Of a stretch of DNA of 64,000 bases, positions 7,437 to 15,028 are shown one piece after another. Below the pieces are notes generated by a model that saw nothing but the letters and a program-made list of their open reading frames with translations, was not told the DNA's origin and made no database searches. Position numbers and translations under genes: made by a program. Within the stretch, counting starts at the first letter, position 1. Every line of letters begins with the position of its first letter. Source of the stretch: Streptomyces virginiae (GTDB lineage Bacteria > Actinomycetota > Actinomycetes > Streptomycetales > Streptomycetaceae); contig NZ_JOAK01000005.1 in the NCBI RefSeq assembly GCF_000720455.1, positions 310,001 to 374,000 on the forward strand. The letters run 5' to 3'.

Positions 7437-8027
7437 ATGGCCGCACCCATGTCCGCGGACCGGTTCATCAACGCACTGAGGAACGAAGGCGTGACCGTCG
7501 TCGAGGTCGGCGCCTGGCGCACCCACAACCGCAACCACAAGGGGCCCTGGGGGCCGGTGCACGGGGTGATGATCCACCACACCGTCACGCGCGGCACCGC
7601 ATACAGCGTCGAGCTCTGCCGCGACGGCCACAGCGCCCTCCCGGGACCGCTCTGCCACGGCGTGATCGCGAAGGACGGCCGCGTCCACCTGGTCGGCTAC
7701 GGCCGCGCCAACCACGCCGGCCTCGGCGACCCCGACGTCCTGGCGGCGGTGATCGCGGAACGGCGGCTCCCGCCGGACAACGAGGCGACCACCGACGGCA
7801 ACCGCCACTTCTACGGCTTCGAGTGCGTCAACCTCGGCGACGGCGAGGACCCGTGGCCCCCGGCCCAGATCGACGCCATCGCCCGCGCGGCGGCGGCCCT
7901 GTGCCGGGTCCACCGCTGGACGGCCCGCTCGGTCATCGGCCACCGCGAATGGCAGCCGGGGAAGGTCGACCCCCGCGGCTTCACGATGGACTCCCTCCGC
8001 GACCGCATCGCGGAACGCCTGAAGTAG
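7437..8027 (+). CDS. N-acetylmuramoyl-L-alanine amidase-like protein (Amidase_2/PGRP fold)
   Basis: A 196-residue protein with the zinc-amidase fold. MIHHTV (His47-48) supplies the first zinc ligand region and GHREWQPGKVDP near the C-terminus supplies the last His and the catalytic-site Lys. These proteins cleave the bond between MurNAc and the stem peptide. No signal peptide or membrane anchor is visible, so it may act inside the cell or leave it by an unusual route. It has an AAGGAGG ribosome binding site and is probably monocistronic, with a hairpin just downstream. Confidence 0.88.
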   Translation: MAAPMSADRFINALRNEGVTVVEVGAWRTHNRNHKGPWGPVHGVMIHHTVTRGTAYSVELCRDGHSALPGPLCHGVIAKDGRVHLVGYGRANHAGLGDPDVLAAVIAERRLPPDNEATTDGNRHFYGFECVNLGDGEDPWPPAQIDAIARAAAALCRVHRWTARSVIGHREWQPGKVDPRGFTMDSLRDRIAERLK

Positions 8028-8033
8028 CCCTGT

Positions 8034-8069
8034 GACCCGGCACCGGAAGGAAGCCCCCGGTGCCGGGTC
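8034..8069 (+). terminator. Hairpin terminator after the amidase gene
   Basis: A 13-bp perfect stem (8034-8046 with 8057-8069) and 10-base loop, 7 bp after the stop codon. It covers an upstream in-frame ATG at 8060, which argues that the next gene starts at the GTG at 8105. Confidence 0.75.
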
Positions 8070-8104
8070 GCGGGGAGCCGGGACGGCCACCCCACAATGG
8101 ACGG

Positions 8105-8998
8105 GTGGACCACCCCGAACTGCAGGCTCGGCCGCCGTCTCCGCTCGTCGAGGCGGTGGACGAGCGGTTCGCCGCGCACGGTGTGCGGCTGCTGCTCAAG
8201 CGGGACGACCTCGTGCATCACGAGCTGCCCGGCAACAAGTGGCGCAAGCTCGCGCCCAACCTGCGGGCGGCCCTGGAGTCGGGGCACGACCGGCTCGTCA
8301 CCTTCGGCGGGGCGTACTCGAACCATCTGCGGGCCACCGCGGCCGCCGGGCGGCTGCTGGGTATCGGGACGGTCGGCATCGTGCGGGGCGACGAGCTGGC
8401 CGGCCGGCCCCTGAACGACTCCCTCGCCCGGTGCGCGGCCGACGGCATGCGGCTGCACTTCGTCTCCCGGTCCCGCTACCGGGCCAAGGCCGATCCGCAG
8501 GCGCTCGCCGCGCTGCTGGACGAGGCGGGCGCGGGCGACGGGTACGTCGTCCCCGAGGGCGGCAGCAACGCCCTCGCCCTGGCGGGCTGCGCGGAGCTGG
8601 GCCGCGAGCTCCACGGCGTCACCGACGTGGCGGCGGTGGCCTGCGGCACCGGCGGCACCCTGGCGGGCCTGGCCGCGGGCCTCGCGCCCGGGCAGCGGGC
8701 ACTGGGCGTCCCCGTCCTGGCCGGCGGCTTCCTGCCGGCGGAGATACGTTCCCTCCAGACCGAGGCGTACGGCGGCCCCGTCGGCGACTGGTCCCTGGCG
8801 GAGGACTTCCACCACGGCGGCTACGCCCGCGTCCCGGCGGCCCTGGAGTCCTTCGCCGCCGACTTCGCCGCCCGCCACGGCTTCCCGGTGGAACGCATCT
8901 ACGTGGCCAAACTGCTCTGGGCCCTGACCACCCTGACCACCACCGGCGCCTTCCCGGCGGGCACGACCGTCACCGCGATCATCACCGGCCGCCCCTAG
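8105..8998 (+). CDS. PLP-dependent ACC deaminase / D-cysteine desulfhydrase family enzyme
   Basis: A 297-residue fold-type II PLP enzyme. The LLLKRDDLVHHELPGNKWRKL block contains the PLP-binding Lys (about residue 45), followed by the FGGAYSNH substrate loop and a Gly-rich phosphate cradle CGTGGTLAG. Family members are 1-aminocyclopropane-1-carboxylate deaminases or D-cysteine desulfhydrases, and the two are not separable by eye. The start is taken as GTG 8105 because the alternative ATG at 8060 lies in the upstream terminator. It faces the antiporter gene across a long inverted repeat. Confidence 0.85.
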   Translation: MDHPELQARPPSPLVEAVDERFAAHGVRLLLKRDDLVHHELPGNKWRKLAPNLRAALESGHDRLVTFGGAYSNHLRATAAAGRLLGIGTVGIVRGDELAGRPLNDSLARCAADGMRLHFVSRSRYRAKADPQALAALLDEAGAGDGYVVPEGGSNALALAGCAELGRELHGVTDVAAVACGTGGTLAGLAAGLAPGQRALGVPVLAGGFLPAEIRSLQTEAYGGPVGDWSLAEDFHHGGYARVPAALESFAADFAARHGFPVERIYVAKLLWALTTLTTTGAFPAGTTVTAIITGRP

Positions 8999-9033
8999 AC
9001 CGGGCCGCCCCCGCGCCGGGGTCGGGGACGGGT

Positions 9034-9139
9034 GGGGGTGATGTCCGGGACGTAGAGCGTGATGTGTTGGCGCCTCGGCAGGCCGTACAGGTGGATCCGG
9101 TCAGGGCGCCATGAATCATGAGTCCCGGACGTCACCCCC
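9034..9139. repeat. Long imperfect inverted repeat between convergent genes
   Basis: Outer 18-bp arms (9034-9051 and 9122-9139) pair with one mismatch. Inward, further partial pairing continues to a perfect GGCGCC pair (9069-9074 and 9105-9110), leaving a 30-base tip. The whole could form a hairpin of about 40 bp. It sits in the 218-bp gap between convergent genes, so a bidirectional terminator is the simplest reading. The length and interrupted structure also fit a small non-autonomous mobile element remnant. No flanking target duplication was recognised. Confidence 0.65.
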
Positions 9140-9216
9140 GCGCCGGCCCCGGCCCCGGCTCGCCCCCGCCAGACACCGGCCCCGTCCACACCGCCGAGCC
9201 CCCCGCAGGGGCAGGG

Positions 9217-10797
9217 TCACGTCGCCTCCCGGTACGCCGCCGCCTCCTCCAGGTCCAGCCTGCGCAGCAGCGCCCGCAGCATCTCGTCGTCGATCCGCCG
9301 CCCGTCCCGCAGCGCGACGAAGACCTCCCGCTCCGCCTCGATCATCTCCCCCGCGAGCCGCCGGTAGATGTCGTCCGCGGACTCCCCCGTCAGCGGATTG
9401 ACCTCGCCCAGCCGTTCCCACACCGCGTTGCGCCGACGTTCCAGCACCGTCCGCAGCCGGTCCGCCAGCGGCGGCGGCAGCGTGGCGTTCTCCGGTTCCT
9501 CCAGCAGCTCCGCCAGCCGTTCCTCCGCCGCCCGCGAGGCCTCGCTCTGCGCCTGCGCCTCCGCCAGCGTCTCGGCCTGCACGTCCTTCGGCGGCAGCTT
9601 CAGCACCCTGATCAGCGGCGGCAGCGTCAGCCCCTGCACCACCAGCGTGCCGATGACCGTCGTGAAGGTCAGGAAGAGGATCAGGTTCCGGTGCGGCACC
9701 GAGATCGGTACGGAGAAGGCGATCGCCAGCGAGACGACGCCCCGCATCCCGGCCCAGCCCACGATCACCGGGGACTTCCAGTCGGTCTCCGGCTCGCGCG
9801 TCCGGATCCGGGGCGACATCCAGCGCGGTACGAACGTCGCCGGGAACACCCACACGAAGCGGGCCACCACCACCACGACGAACACCGCGACGGCGTACCC
9901 GGCCGCGGCGGCGCCCTCGTACTCCCCCAGCCCCGTGAGGACCACCGGCAGCTGAAGGCCGATCAGCGCGAAGACGACCGACTCCAGGATGAAGGCGACC
10001 ATCTTCCACACCGCCTCCTCCTGGAGCCGGGTGGCGAAGTCGACCTGCCAGTTGCGGTGCCCGAGGTACAGCGCGACGACGACCACGGCCAGTACGCCGG
10101 ACGCGTGCACCCGCTCGGCCGCCGCGTACGCCACGAAGGGGATCAGCAGCGAGAGGGTGTTCTGCAGCAGGGGCTCCCGCATCCGCTTGCGCAGCTGGTG
10201 GATCGGCACCATCAGCAGCAGGCCGACGCCGATGCCGCCCACCGAGGCCAGCAGGAACTCCGCGATGCCGCCCGCCCAGCCGGCGCTCACCCCGACCGCC
10301 GCCGCCAGCGCCACCTTGTACGCGGTGATCGCGGTGGCGTCGTTGACCAGCGACTCGCCCTGCAGGATGGTCGTCAGCCGGTTCGGCAGCCGCAGCTTGC
10401 GGGCGATCGCCGTGGCGGCGACCGCGTCGGGCGGCGCGATCACCGCGCCCAGCACCAGTGCCACCGGCAGCGACAGCCCGGGCACCACCAGGTACGCCGC
10501 GTACCCGACGGCGACCGTCGCGAAGAGCACGTAGCCGACCGACAGCATCGCGATCGGCCTGACGTTGGCGCGCAGGTCCAGGTACGAGCTGTCCACGGCG
10601 GCCGTGTACAGCAACGGCGGGAGCAGCAGCGGCAGCACGATGTGCGGGTCGAGGGTGTAGGCGGGCACGCCGGGGACGTACGAGGCCGCCAGCCCGGCGG
10701 CGACGAGCAGGAGCGGCGCGGGCACCGGTGTGCGCCGCGCGAGCCCCGCCACGGCCGCGCTGCCCGCGACCAGCGCCACCAGCTGCAATACGTCCAT
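9217..10797 (-). CDS. Na+/H+ antiporter, NhaP/CPA1 family
   Basis: A 526-residue integral membrane protein with about 12 hydrophobic segments over the first 400 residues and a charged cytoplasmic tail of about 120 residues with a coiled-coil look. The CPA1 motifs APPDAVAATAIARKL and GESLVNDATAI, which carry the ion-binding Asp residues, are intact. It should exchange Na+ (or K+) for H+ at the cytoplasmic membrane. The ATG at 10797 (MDVLQL) is preceded by AGGAGG about 11 bp upstream. A UBP zinc-finger gene is divergent, 55 bp away. Confidence 0.92.
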   Translation of the reverse strand: MDVLQLVALVAGSAAVAGLARRTPVPAPLLLVAAGLAASYVPGVPAYTLDPHIVLPLLLPPLLYTAAVDSSYLDLRANVRPIAMLSVGYVLFATVAVGYAAYLVVPGLSLPVALVLGAVIAPPDAVAATAIARKLRLPNRLTTILQGESLVNDATAITAYKVALAAAVGVSAGWAGGIAEFLLASVGGIGVGLLLMVPIHQLRKRMREPLLQNTLSLLIPFVAYAAAERVHASGVLAVVVVALYLGHRNWQVDFATRLQEEAVWKMVAFILESVVFALIGLQLPVVLTGLGEYEGAAAAGYAVAVFVVVVVARFVWVFPATFVPRWMSPRIRTREPETDWKSPVIVGWAGMRGVVSLAIAFSVPISVPHRNLILFLTFTTVIGTLVVQGLTLPPLIRVLKLPPKDVQAETLAEAQAQSEASRAAEERLAELLEEPENATLPPPLADRLRTVLERRRNAVWERLGEVNPLTGESADDIYRRLAGEMIEAEREVFVALRDGRRIDDEMLRALLRRLDLEEAAAYREAT

Positions 10798-10852
10798 CGA
10801 AGATCCGTCCTCCTTCGTCGATCGCCCGCACCCTGGCCGTACGCTGGCCATC

Positions 10853-11113
10853 ATGAGCGAGTGCACCCACGTTGCCGAACTGCCGCGCCCCGAACCGGTC
10901 CCGTCTGCACAGACCTGCGCCGAATGTCTGGAGCTCGGCAGTCACCCGGTGCAGCTGCGGATGTGCCTGGGCTGCGGGCACGTGGCGTGCTGCGATTCCT
11001 CGCCCTTCCGGCACGCCACGGCGCACCACCACGAGAGCGGCCATCCGGTCATGCGCAGCTACGAGCCGGGCGAGACCTGGCGATGGTGTTTCGTGGACGG
11101 TTCGATCGTGTGA
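10853..11113 (+). CDS. UBP-type zinc-finger protein
   Basis: An 86-residue single-domain protein. The Cys/His series (TCAECL, MCLGCGHVACCD, HATAHHHESGHPV) matches the ZnF-UBP fold, which in eukaryotic deubiquitinases binds the C-terminal Gly-Gly of ubiquitin. Bacterial stand-alone copies are common in actinobacteria and their ligand is unknown. UBP domains also occur fused to or beside Na+/H+ antiporters, and here the antiporter gene is divergently adjacent, so the finger may modulate the transporter. That link is inference. Confidence 0.88.
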   Translation: MSECTHVAELPRPEPVPSAQTCAECLELGSHPVQLRMCLGCGHVACCDSSPFRHATAHHHESGHPVMRSYEPGETWRWCFVDGSIV

Positions 11114-11318
11114 GGCGGGGTAGTTCAACCCTCCGCCGGTTCCCCTGATTTGATCCCCGCAGACCTCTAGCCACTGTGCGTACCCATGGGCTTACCATCA
11201 GTCACTGGACGCAGGGCAGGGTGCTCGGAGCGGGCGTCATGAGGGGTGCCGCGACACGATCGTCCGGATCGCGGTAGCGTCACCGGCGAAAAGAGCTCGT
11301 ACCACCTTGGAGGTGAGG

Positions 11319-11732
11319 GTGTCCCAGATCGCAGGCGAGCCCGGGACTCAGGACTTCGTGGAAGTCCGGCTGCCCGCTGCGGGTGCCTACCTGTCGGTGC
11401 TGCGGACGGCCACGGCCGGCCTCGCGGCACGTTTGGACTTCACCCTCGACGAGATCGAGGACCTCCGCATCGCGGTGGACGAGGCCTGCGCGATCCTGCT
11501 CCAGCAGGCCGTGCCGGGCTCCGTCCTCAGCTGCGTCTTCCGGCTGATCGACGATTCGCTGGAGGTGACCGTCTCGGCACCGACCACGGACGGCCGCGCG
11601 CCGGAGCGTGACACGTTCGCGTGGACGGTCCTGTCGGCGCTGGCCGGCAAGGTCGAGGCCACGGTCGAGGAGAACCGGACGGTGAGCATCAGCCTTTACA
11701 AACAACGCGGCGCGGGGCCAGGCCCGGCGTGA
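11319..11732 (+). CDS. Anti-sigma factor of SigH (RsbW-type serine kinase fold)
   Basis: A 137-residue GHKL-ATPase protein of the RsbW/SpoIIAB group; the DLRIAVDEACAILLQQ helix supplies the conserved Glu/Asn-box region. It should bind and sequester the sigma factor encoded immediately downstream and be released by anti-anti-sigma partners such as BldG. In S. coelicolor the equivalent is called PrsH/UshX/RshA. GTG 11319 is chosen because GGAGG lies 5 bp upstream; an upstream in-frame TTG at 11307 overlaps that ribosome binding site. A GTGA overlap at its stop offers an alternative start for the sigma gene. Confidence 0.88.
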   Translation: MSQIAGEPGTQDFVEVRLPAAGAYLSVLRTATAGLAARLDFTLDEIEDLRIAVDEACAILLQQAVPGSVLSCVFRLIDDSLEVTVSAPTTDGRAPERDTFAWTVLSALAGKVEATVEENRTVSISLYKQRGAGPGPA

Positions 11733-11887
11733 GCGGCGGGGAGATCCCGGTGCGGGGCGGGGATCGGCCCCGGGTACGGCACGAGGTCGACGGCGGCATC
11801 CCGGAGCAGCAGCACGCCCGGCCGCACCCGGCTGACGCGGATGCGGAAGACGGCTTTTTGGACTCGGCGGAGCGACGGGCGGGCCCT

Positions 11888-12754
11888 ATGAGCGAGAACC
11901 AGCACGACCAATCACAGCCGGCACAGCCACCGGAGGCCGCTGCGCCGGCCCCGGTGGCGGGGTTCCCGGTGTCTCCGGCGCCTGCGGCGCTGCCCGATCC
12001 GCGCGACCGCAGCAGCGCGCGGGCCCTGTTCGTCGAGCTGCGGGCGCTGCCCGACGGCTCGGTGGAGAAGGCGGAGCTGCGCAACCGGCTGGTACGGATG
12101 CACCTGCCCCTGGTCGAACACCTGGCGCGGCGCTTCCGCAACCGGGGTGAGCCGCTGGACGACCTGACCCAGGTGGCGACGATCGGCCTGATCAAGTCGG
12201 TGGACCGGTTCGACCCGGACCGCGGGGTCGAGTTCTCCACGTACGCCACGCCCACGGTGGTCGGCGAGATCAAGCGCCACTTCCGTGACAAGGGCTGGGC
12301 GGTGCGGGTGCCCCGGCGCCTGCAGGAGCTGCGGCTCTCGCTGACGACCGCCACGGCCGAGCTGTCCCAGCAGCACGGCCGCTCCCCGACGGTGCACGAG
12401 CTGGCCGAGCGGCTGGGCATCTCCGAGGAGGAGGTGCTGGAGGGGCTGGAATCGGCCAATGCCTACAGCACCCTTTCCCTGGACGTCCCGGACACCGACG
12501 ACGAGTCGCCGGCGGTCGCGGACACCCTGGGCGCGGAGGACGAGGCCCTGGAGGGCGTCGAGTACCGCGAGTCCCTCAAGCCCCTGCTGGAGGGACTGCC
12601 GCCGCGGGAGAAGCGGATCCTGCTGCTTCGCTTCTTCGGCAACATGACGCAGTCGCAGATCGCGCAAGAGGTCGGCATCTCCCAGATGCACGTCTCCCGT
12701 CTGCTGGCCCGCACCCTGGCCCAGCTCCGCGAGAAGCTCCTCGTCGAGGAGTGA
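11888..12754 (+). CDS. sigH: Stress-response/development sigma factor SigH (SigB/F/G family)
   Basis: From ATG 11888, 288 residues with regions 2 (HLARRFRNRGEPLDDLTQVA), 3 (GRSPTVHELAERLGI) and 4 (NMTQSQIAQEVGISQMHV helix-turn-helix), and the KRHFRDKGWAVRVPRR linker of SigB-type factors. Position between its anti-sigma gene and the lipid kinase/wblE genes matches S. coelicolor sigH, which responds to osmotic stress and acts in septation. The frame is also open upstream to a GTG at 11729 that overlaps the anti-sigma stop codon; this start would add 53 residues. Both forms may be made, since multiple SigH products are known. Confidence 0.88.
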   Translation: MSENQHDQSQPAQPPEAAAPAPVAGFPVSPAPAALPDPRDRSSARALFVELRALPDGSVEKAELRNRLVRMHLPLVEHLARRFRNRGEPLDDLTQVATIGLIKSVDRFDPDRGVEFSTYATPTVVGEIKRHFRDKGWAVRVPRRLQELRLSLTTATAELSQQHGRSPTVHELAERLGISEEEVLEGLESANAYSTLSLDVPDTDDESPAVADTLGAEDEALEGVEYRESLKPLLEGLPPREKRILLLRFFGNMTQSQIAQEVGISQMHVSRLLARTLAQLREKLLVEE

Positions 12755-12778
12755 GCGGCCTCGGGGGATGAGCCGGGA

Positions 12779-13225
12779 TCAGGAGGACGAAGGCCCTCCG
12801 ATGCCGAGGGCCTCGGTCGCCGTCGGGTTGACGAGGAGTGCGGCGACGGCCACCGCGGCCACGGCGAGGGCCGCGGCGGCGACGGTCATGGCACCACCGG
12901 TGGTGTAGAGCGTCCAGGCCACCGGCAGCGCCATCAGCTGGGTGATCAGCGCCGGGCCGCGGCTCCAGCGGCGGCCCAGGCGCAGTCCGCGGGCGGCGAT
13001 CAACGGCAGCGCGGCGAGCGCGAGCAGGGTGATGCCGCCCGTCTCGGCCTGCTGCGGGGAGTCGGGGTCACCGGCGATGCCGACGAACAGCATGTAGACG
13101 CCGAGGCCGGCGAGCGCCAGGCCCTCCAGGGCGGTGAGCGCGGCCGCGGCGGTCAGCCGGCGGGGCAGCGCGGTGGGCGCTTCGGCGGTGGGGGCGGGGG
13201 CGTTCGCGGGCTGCTTCTTACTCAC
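12779..13225 (-). CDS. Small integral membrane protein
   Basis: A 148-residue protein with a short Pro/Ala-rich N-terminus (starting VSKKQPANAPAP at a GTG) and four hydrophobic segments in Ala/Leu-rich sequence. There are no catalytic or binding motifs. It is convergent with sigH and divergent from the lipid kinase gene. The coding call rests on composition, codon pattern and clean fit between neighbours; the function is unknown. Confidence 0.75.
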   Translation of the reverse strand: MSKKQPANAPAPTAEAPTALPRRLTAAAALTALEGLALAGLGVYMLFVGIAGDPDSPQQAETGGITLLALAALPLIAARGLRLGRRWSRGPALITQLMALPVAWTLYTTGGAMTVAAAALAVAAVAVAALLVNPTATEALGIGGPSSS

Positions 13226-13309
13226 CCATGCAGGGTAGCGGCGCCCTCCGGATGCCGGAGGGGACGGGCAGTAGGGTCCGCTCGTGAAGGGGTGGGTAGT
13301 CTGGCGCTC

Positions 13310-14275
13310 ATGCGTGCACTTCTCGTGGCCAACCCAGCAGCGACGACCACCAGTGCGCGCACGCGCGACGTCCTGATCCATGCCCTGGCCAGCGAAATGA
13401 AGCTGGAGGCGGTCACGACCGAGTACCGCGGACACGCCCGGGACCTGGGACGCAAGGCCGCGCACGAGGGGCTGGACCTGGTGGTCGCCCTGGGCGGCGA
13501 CGGCACGGTCAACGAAGTGGTGAACGGGCTCCTGCACAACGGACCCGACCCGGACCGGCTCCCCCGGCTGGCGGTGGTCCCCGGCGGCTCCACCAATGTG
13601 TTCGCCCGCGCCCTGGGGCTGCCGAACGACGCCGTCGAGGCGACGGGCGCGCTCCTGGACGCGCTGCGCGAGGAGCGCGAGCGGACGGTCGGCCTGGGCC
13701 TTGCGGCGGGGACTCCGGGTACGGAGGACGAGTCGGTTCCGGCGCGCTGGTTCACCTTCTGCGCGGGCTTCGGTTTCGACGCGGGTGTCGTGGGGCGGGT
13801 CGAGCAGCAGCGCGAGCGGGGCAAGCGTTCGACGCACGCCCTGTATGTACGACAGCTGATGCGCCAGTTCTGGGAAGAGCCCAATCGGCGGCACGGGACG
13901 GTGACGCTGGAGCGCCCCGGAGCGGACCCGGTGACGGACCTGGTGCTGTCGATAGTGTGCAACACCTCACCGTGGACGTATCTGGGGAATCGTCCGCTTT
14001 ACGCCTCTCCGGAGGCGTCGTTCGATACTGCGCTTGACGTATTGGCACTCAACCGTTTGTCAACTCCGGCCGTCGCCCGCTACGCGACACAGCTCCTGAC
14101 CTCCACTCCTGAGCGGGGTCCGCACGGCAAGCATGCGGTGTCTCTGCACGATCTGACCGACTTCACCTTGCATTCGAAGGTTCCCCTCCCGTTCCAGATG
14201 GACGGTGATCACCTCGGACTGCGCACCAGCGTTCGGTTCACAGGCGTACGCCGTGCACTGCGTGTGATTGTGTGA
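13310..14275 (+). CDS. Diacylglycerol kinase-family lipid kinase
   Basis: A 321-residue protein with the diacylglycerol kinase catalytic domain: LLVANPAA at the N-terminus, the nucleotide-binding VALGGDGTVNEVVNG motif, and VVPGGSTNVFARALG. The C-terminal beta-sandwich contains the family's FQMDGDHLG segment. It would phosphorylate diacylglycerol, a sphingoid base or a related lipid, taking part in membrane lipid turnover; the substrate is unassigned. The start is the ATG at 13310. The last third is slightly less GC-rich than the neighbours but without frameshift. Confidence 0.9.
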   Translation: MRALLVANPAATTTSARTRDVLIHALASEMKLEAVTTEYRGHARDLGRKAAHEGLDLVVALGGDGTVNEVVNGLLHNGPDPDRLPRLAVVPGGSTNVFARALGLPNDAVEATGALLDALREERERTVGLGLAAGTPGTEDESVPARWFTFCAGFGFDAGVVGRVEQQRERGKRSTHALYVRQLMRQFWEEPNRRHGTVTLERPGADPVTDLVLSIVCNTSPWTYLGNRPLYASPEASFDTALDVLALNRLSTPAVARYATQLLTSTPERGPHGKHAVSLHDLTDFTLHSKVPLPFQMDGDHLGLRTSVRFTGVRRALRVIV

Positions 14276-14599
14276 GTAGAAGAGCCCGCGAGCCTTTCAC
14301 TCGAACGTTTACACGCCGGTCCACCCTCACGATGTAGGGCTGTGACCTAGTAGACACCGACGAATCAAAAAAAACTTTCCGGAAGGGGTTGTATCCCCGT
14401 CCGAGGTTTGCGAATCTCTTCATGGCGATCGGGACAGCCCGCAAGACCCGGCACCCACACAGACCGCCAGAACCCCTCCACGAATCTCTGACTGATCACC
14501 CGCGTGAAACCGGGCGGTCGCCCTTCCCTCACGGGGGGATTCGTGAAAGCGTTCACATTCACAAGCAAAGTGCCCGCAATACAAGGAGATGGAGCAGCC
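14276..14599 (+). promoter_or_regulatory. Upstream region of wblE
   Basis: A 324-bp gap without a gene. It is AT-richer than its surroundings and contains an A-run (14367-14375). A 9-bp direct repeat CGAATCTCT occurs at 14411-14419 and 14481-14489, and the dyad GTGAA-AGCG-TTCAC lies at 14543-14556. An AAGGAGAT ribosome binding site sits just before the wblE ATG. The length suggests a long leader or several promoters. No known RNA family was recognised. Confidence 0.5.
14544..14557. promoter_or_regulatory. cre-like dyad upstream of wblE
   Basis: TGAAAGCGTTCACA fits the degenerate LacI/GalR-family (cre-type) pattern TGWAANCGNTNWCA at every fixed position and lies 43 bp before the start codon. 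The binding factor is unknown; a chance match to a degenerate pattern is possible. Confidence 0.35.
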
Positions 14600-14857
14600 A
14601 TGGACTGGCGTCACAACGCCGTTTGCCGCGAGGAAGACCCGGAACTCTTCTTCCCCATCGGCAACACCGGTCCTGCGCTGCTGCAGATCGAGGAAGCCAA
14701 GGCCGTCTGCCGCCGCTGCCCCGTCATGGAGCAGTGCCTGCAGTGGGCGCTCGAGTCCGGTCAGGACTCCGGCGTCTGGGGCGGTCTCAGCGAGGACGAG
14801 CGCCGCGCCATGAAGCGCCGCGCCGCTCGCAACCGGGCGCGCAACGCCAGCGCCTGA
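14600..14857 (+). CDS. wblE: WhiB-like iron-sulfur regulator WblE
   Basis: An 85-residue Wbl protein. The four cluster cysteines are the one in NAVCREED, the CRRCP pair and MEQCLQW, followed by the GVWGG turn and a very basic C-terminus (KRRAARNRARNASA). The pattern is that of WblE/WhiB1-type proteins, which bind a [4Fe-4S] cluster and act on the primary sigma factor at promoters. Position next to the lipid kinase and the sensor kinase agrees with S. coelicolor wblE. It is monocistronic, with a strong terminator about 65 bp downstream. Confidence 0.95.
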   Translation: MDWRHNAVCREEDPELFFPIGNTGPALLQIEEAKAVCRRCPVMEQCLQWALESGQDSGVWGGLSEDERRAMKRRAARNRARNASA

Positions 14858-14921
14858 CAAACGACTTTCGAGCCTCGACGCGCAGCGCGCAGTAACCGAA
14901 AAGCGCTCAGCAACGTGCTCT

Positions 14922-14956
14922 TGAGCCCCGGACCGAAGCATTCGGTCCGGGGCTCA
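14922..14956. terminator. Bidirectional terminator between wblE and the sensor kinase
   Basis: A 16-bp perfect stem (14922-14937 with 14941-14956) and a three-base loop, between convergent genes. Confidence 0.85.
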
Positions 14957-15028
14957 GTGCTGTGCCGTGACTACGCTGCGTGCGCACGACCCACGGGCCG
15001 CTGCTGACGCTGAGTCACCGTACGGCTG

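Noticed and set aside
8995..9189. A 64-codon reverse-strand frame inside the long inverted repeat
   Set aside because: It spans the hairpin arms, has no Shine-Dalgarno sequence and no recognisable family; possibly a fragment of something older, but unsupported as a gene.
9118..11148. Long open frames on both strands across the antiporter gene (about 670 codons each)
   Set aside because: Both are shadow frames; the NhaP protein in the third frame has intact transporter motifs.
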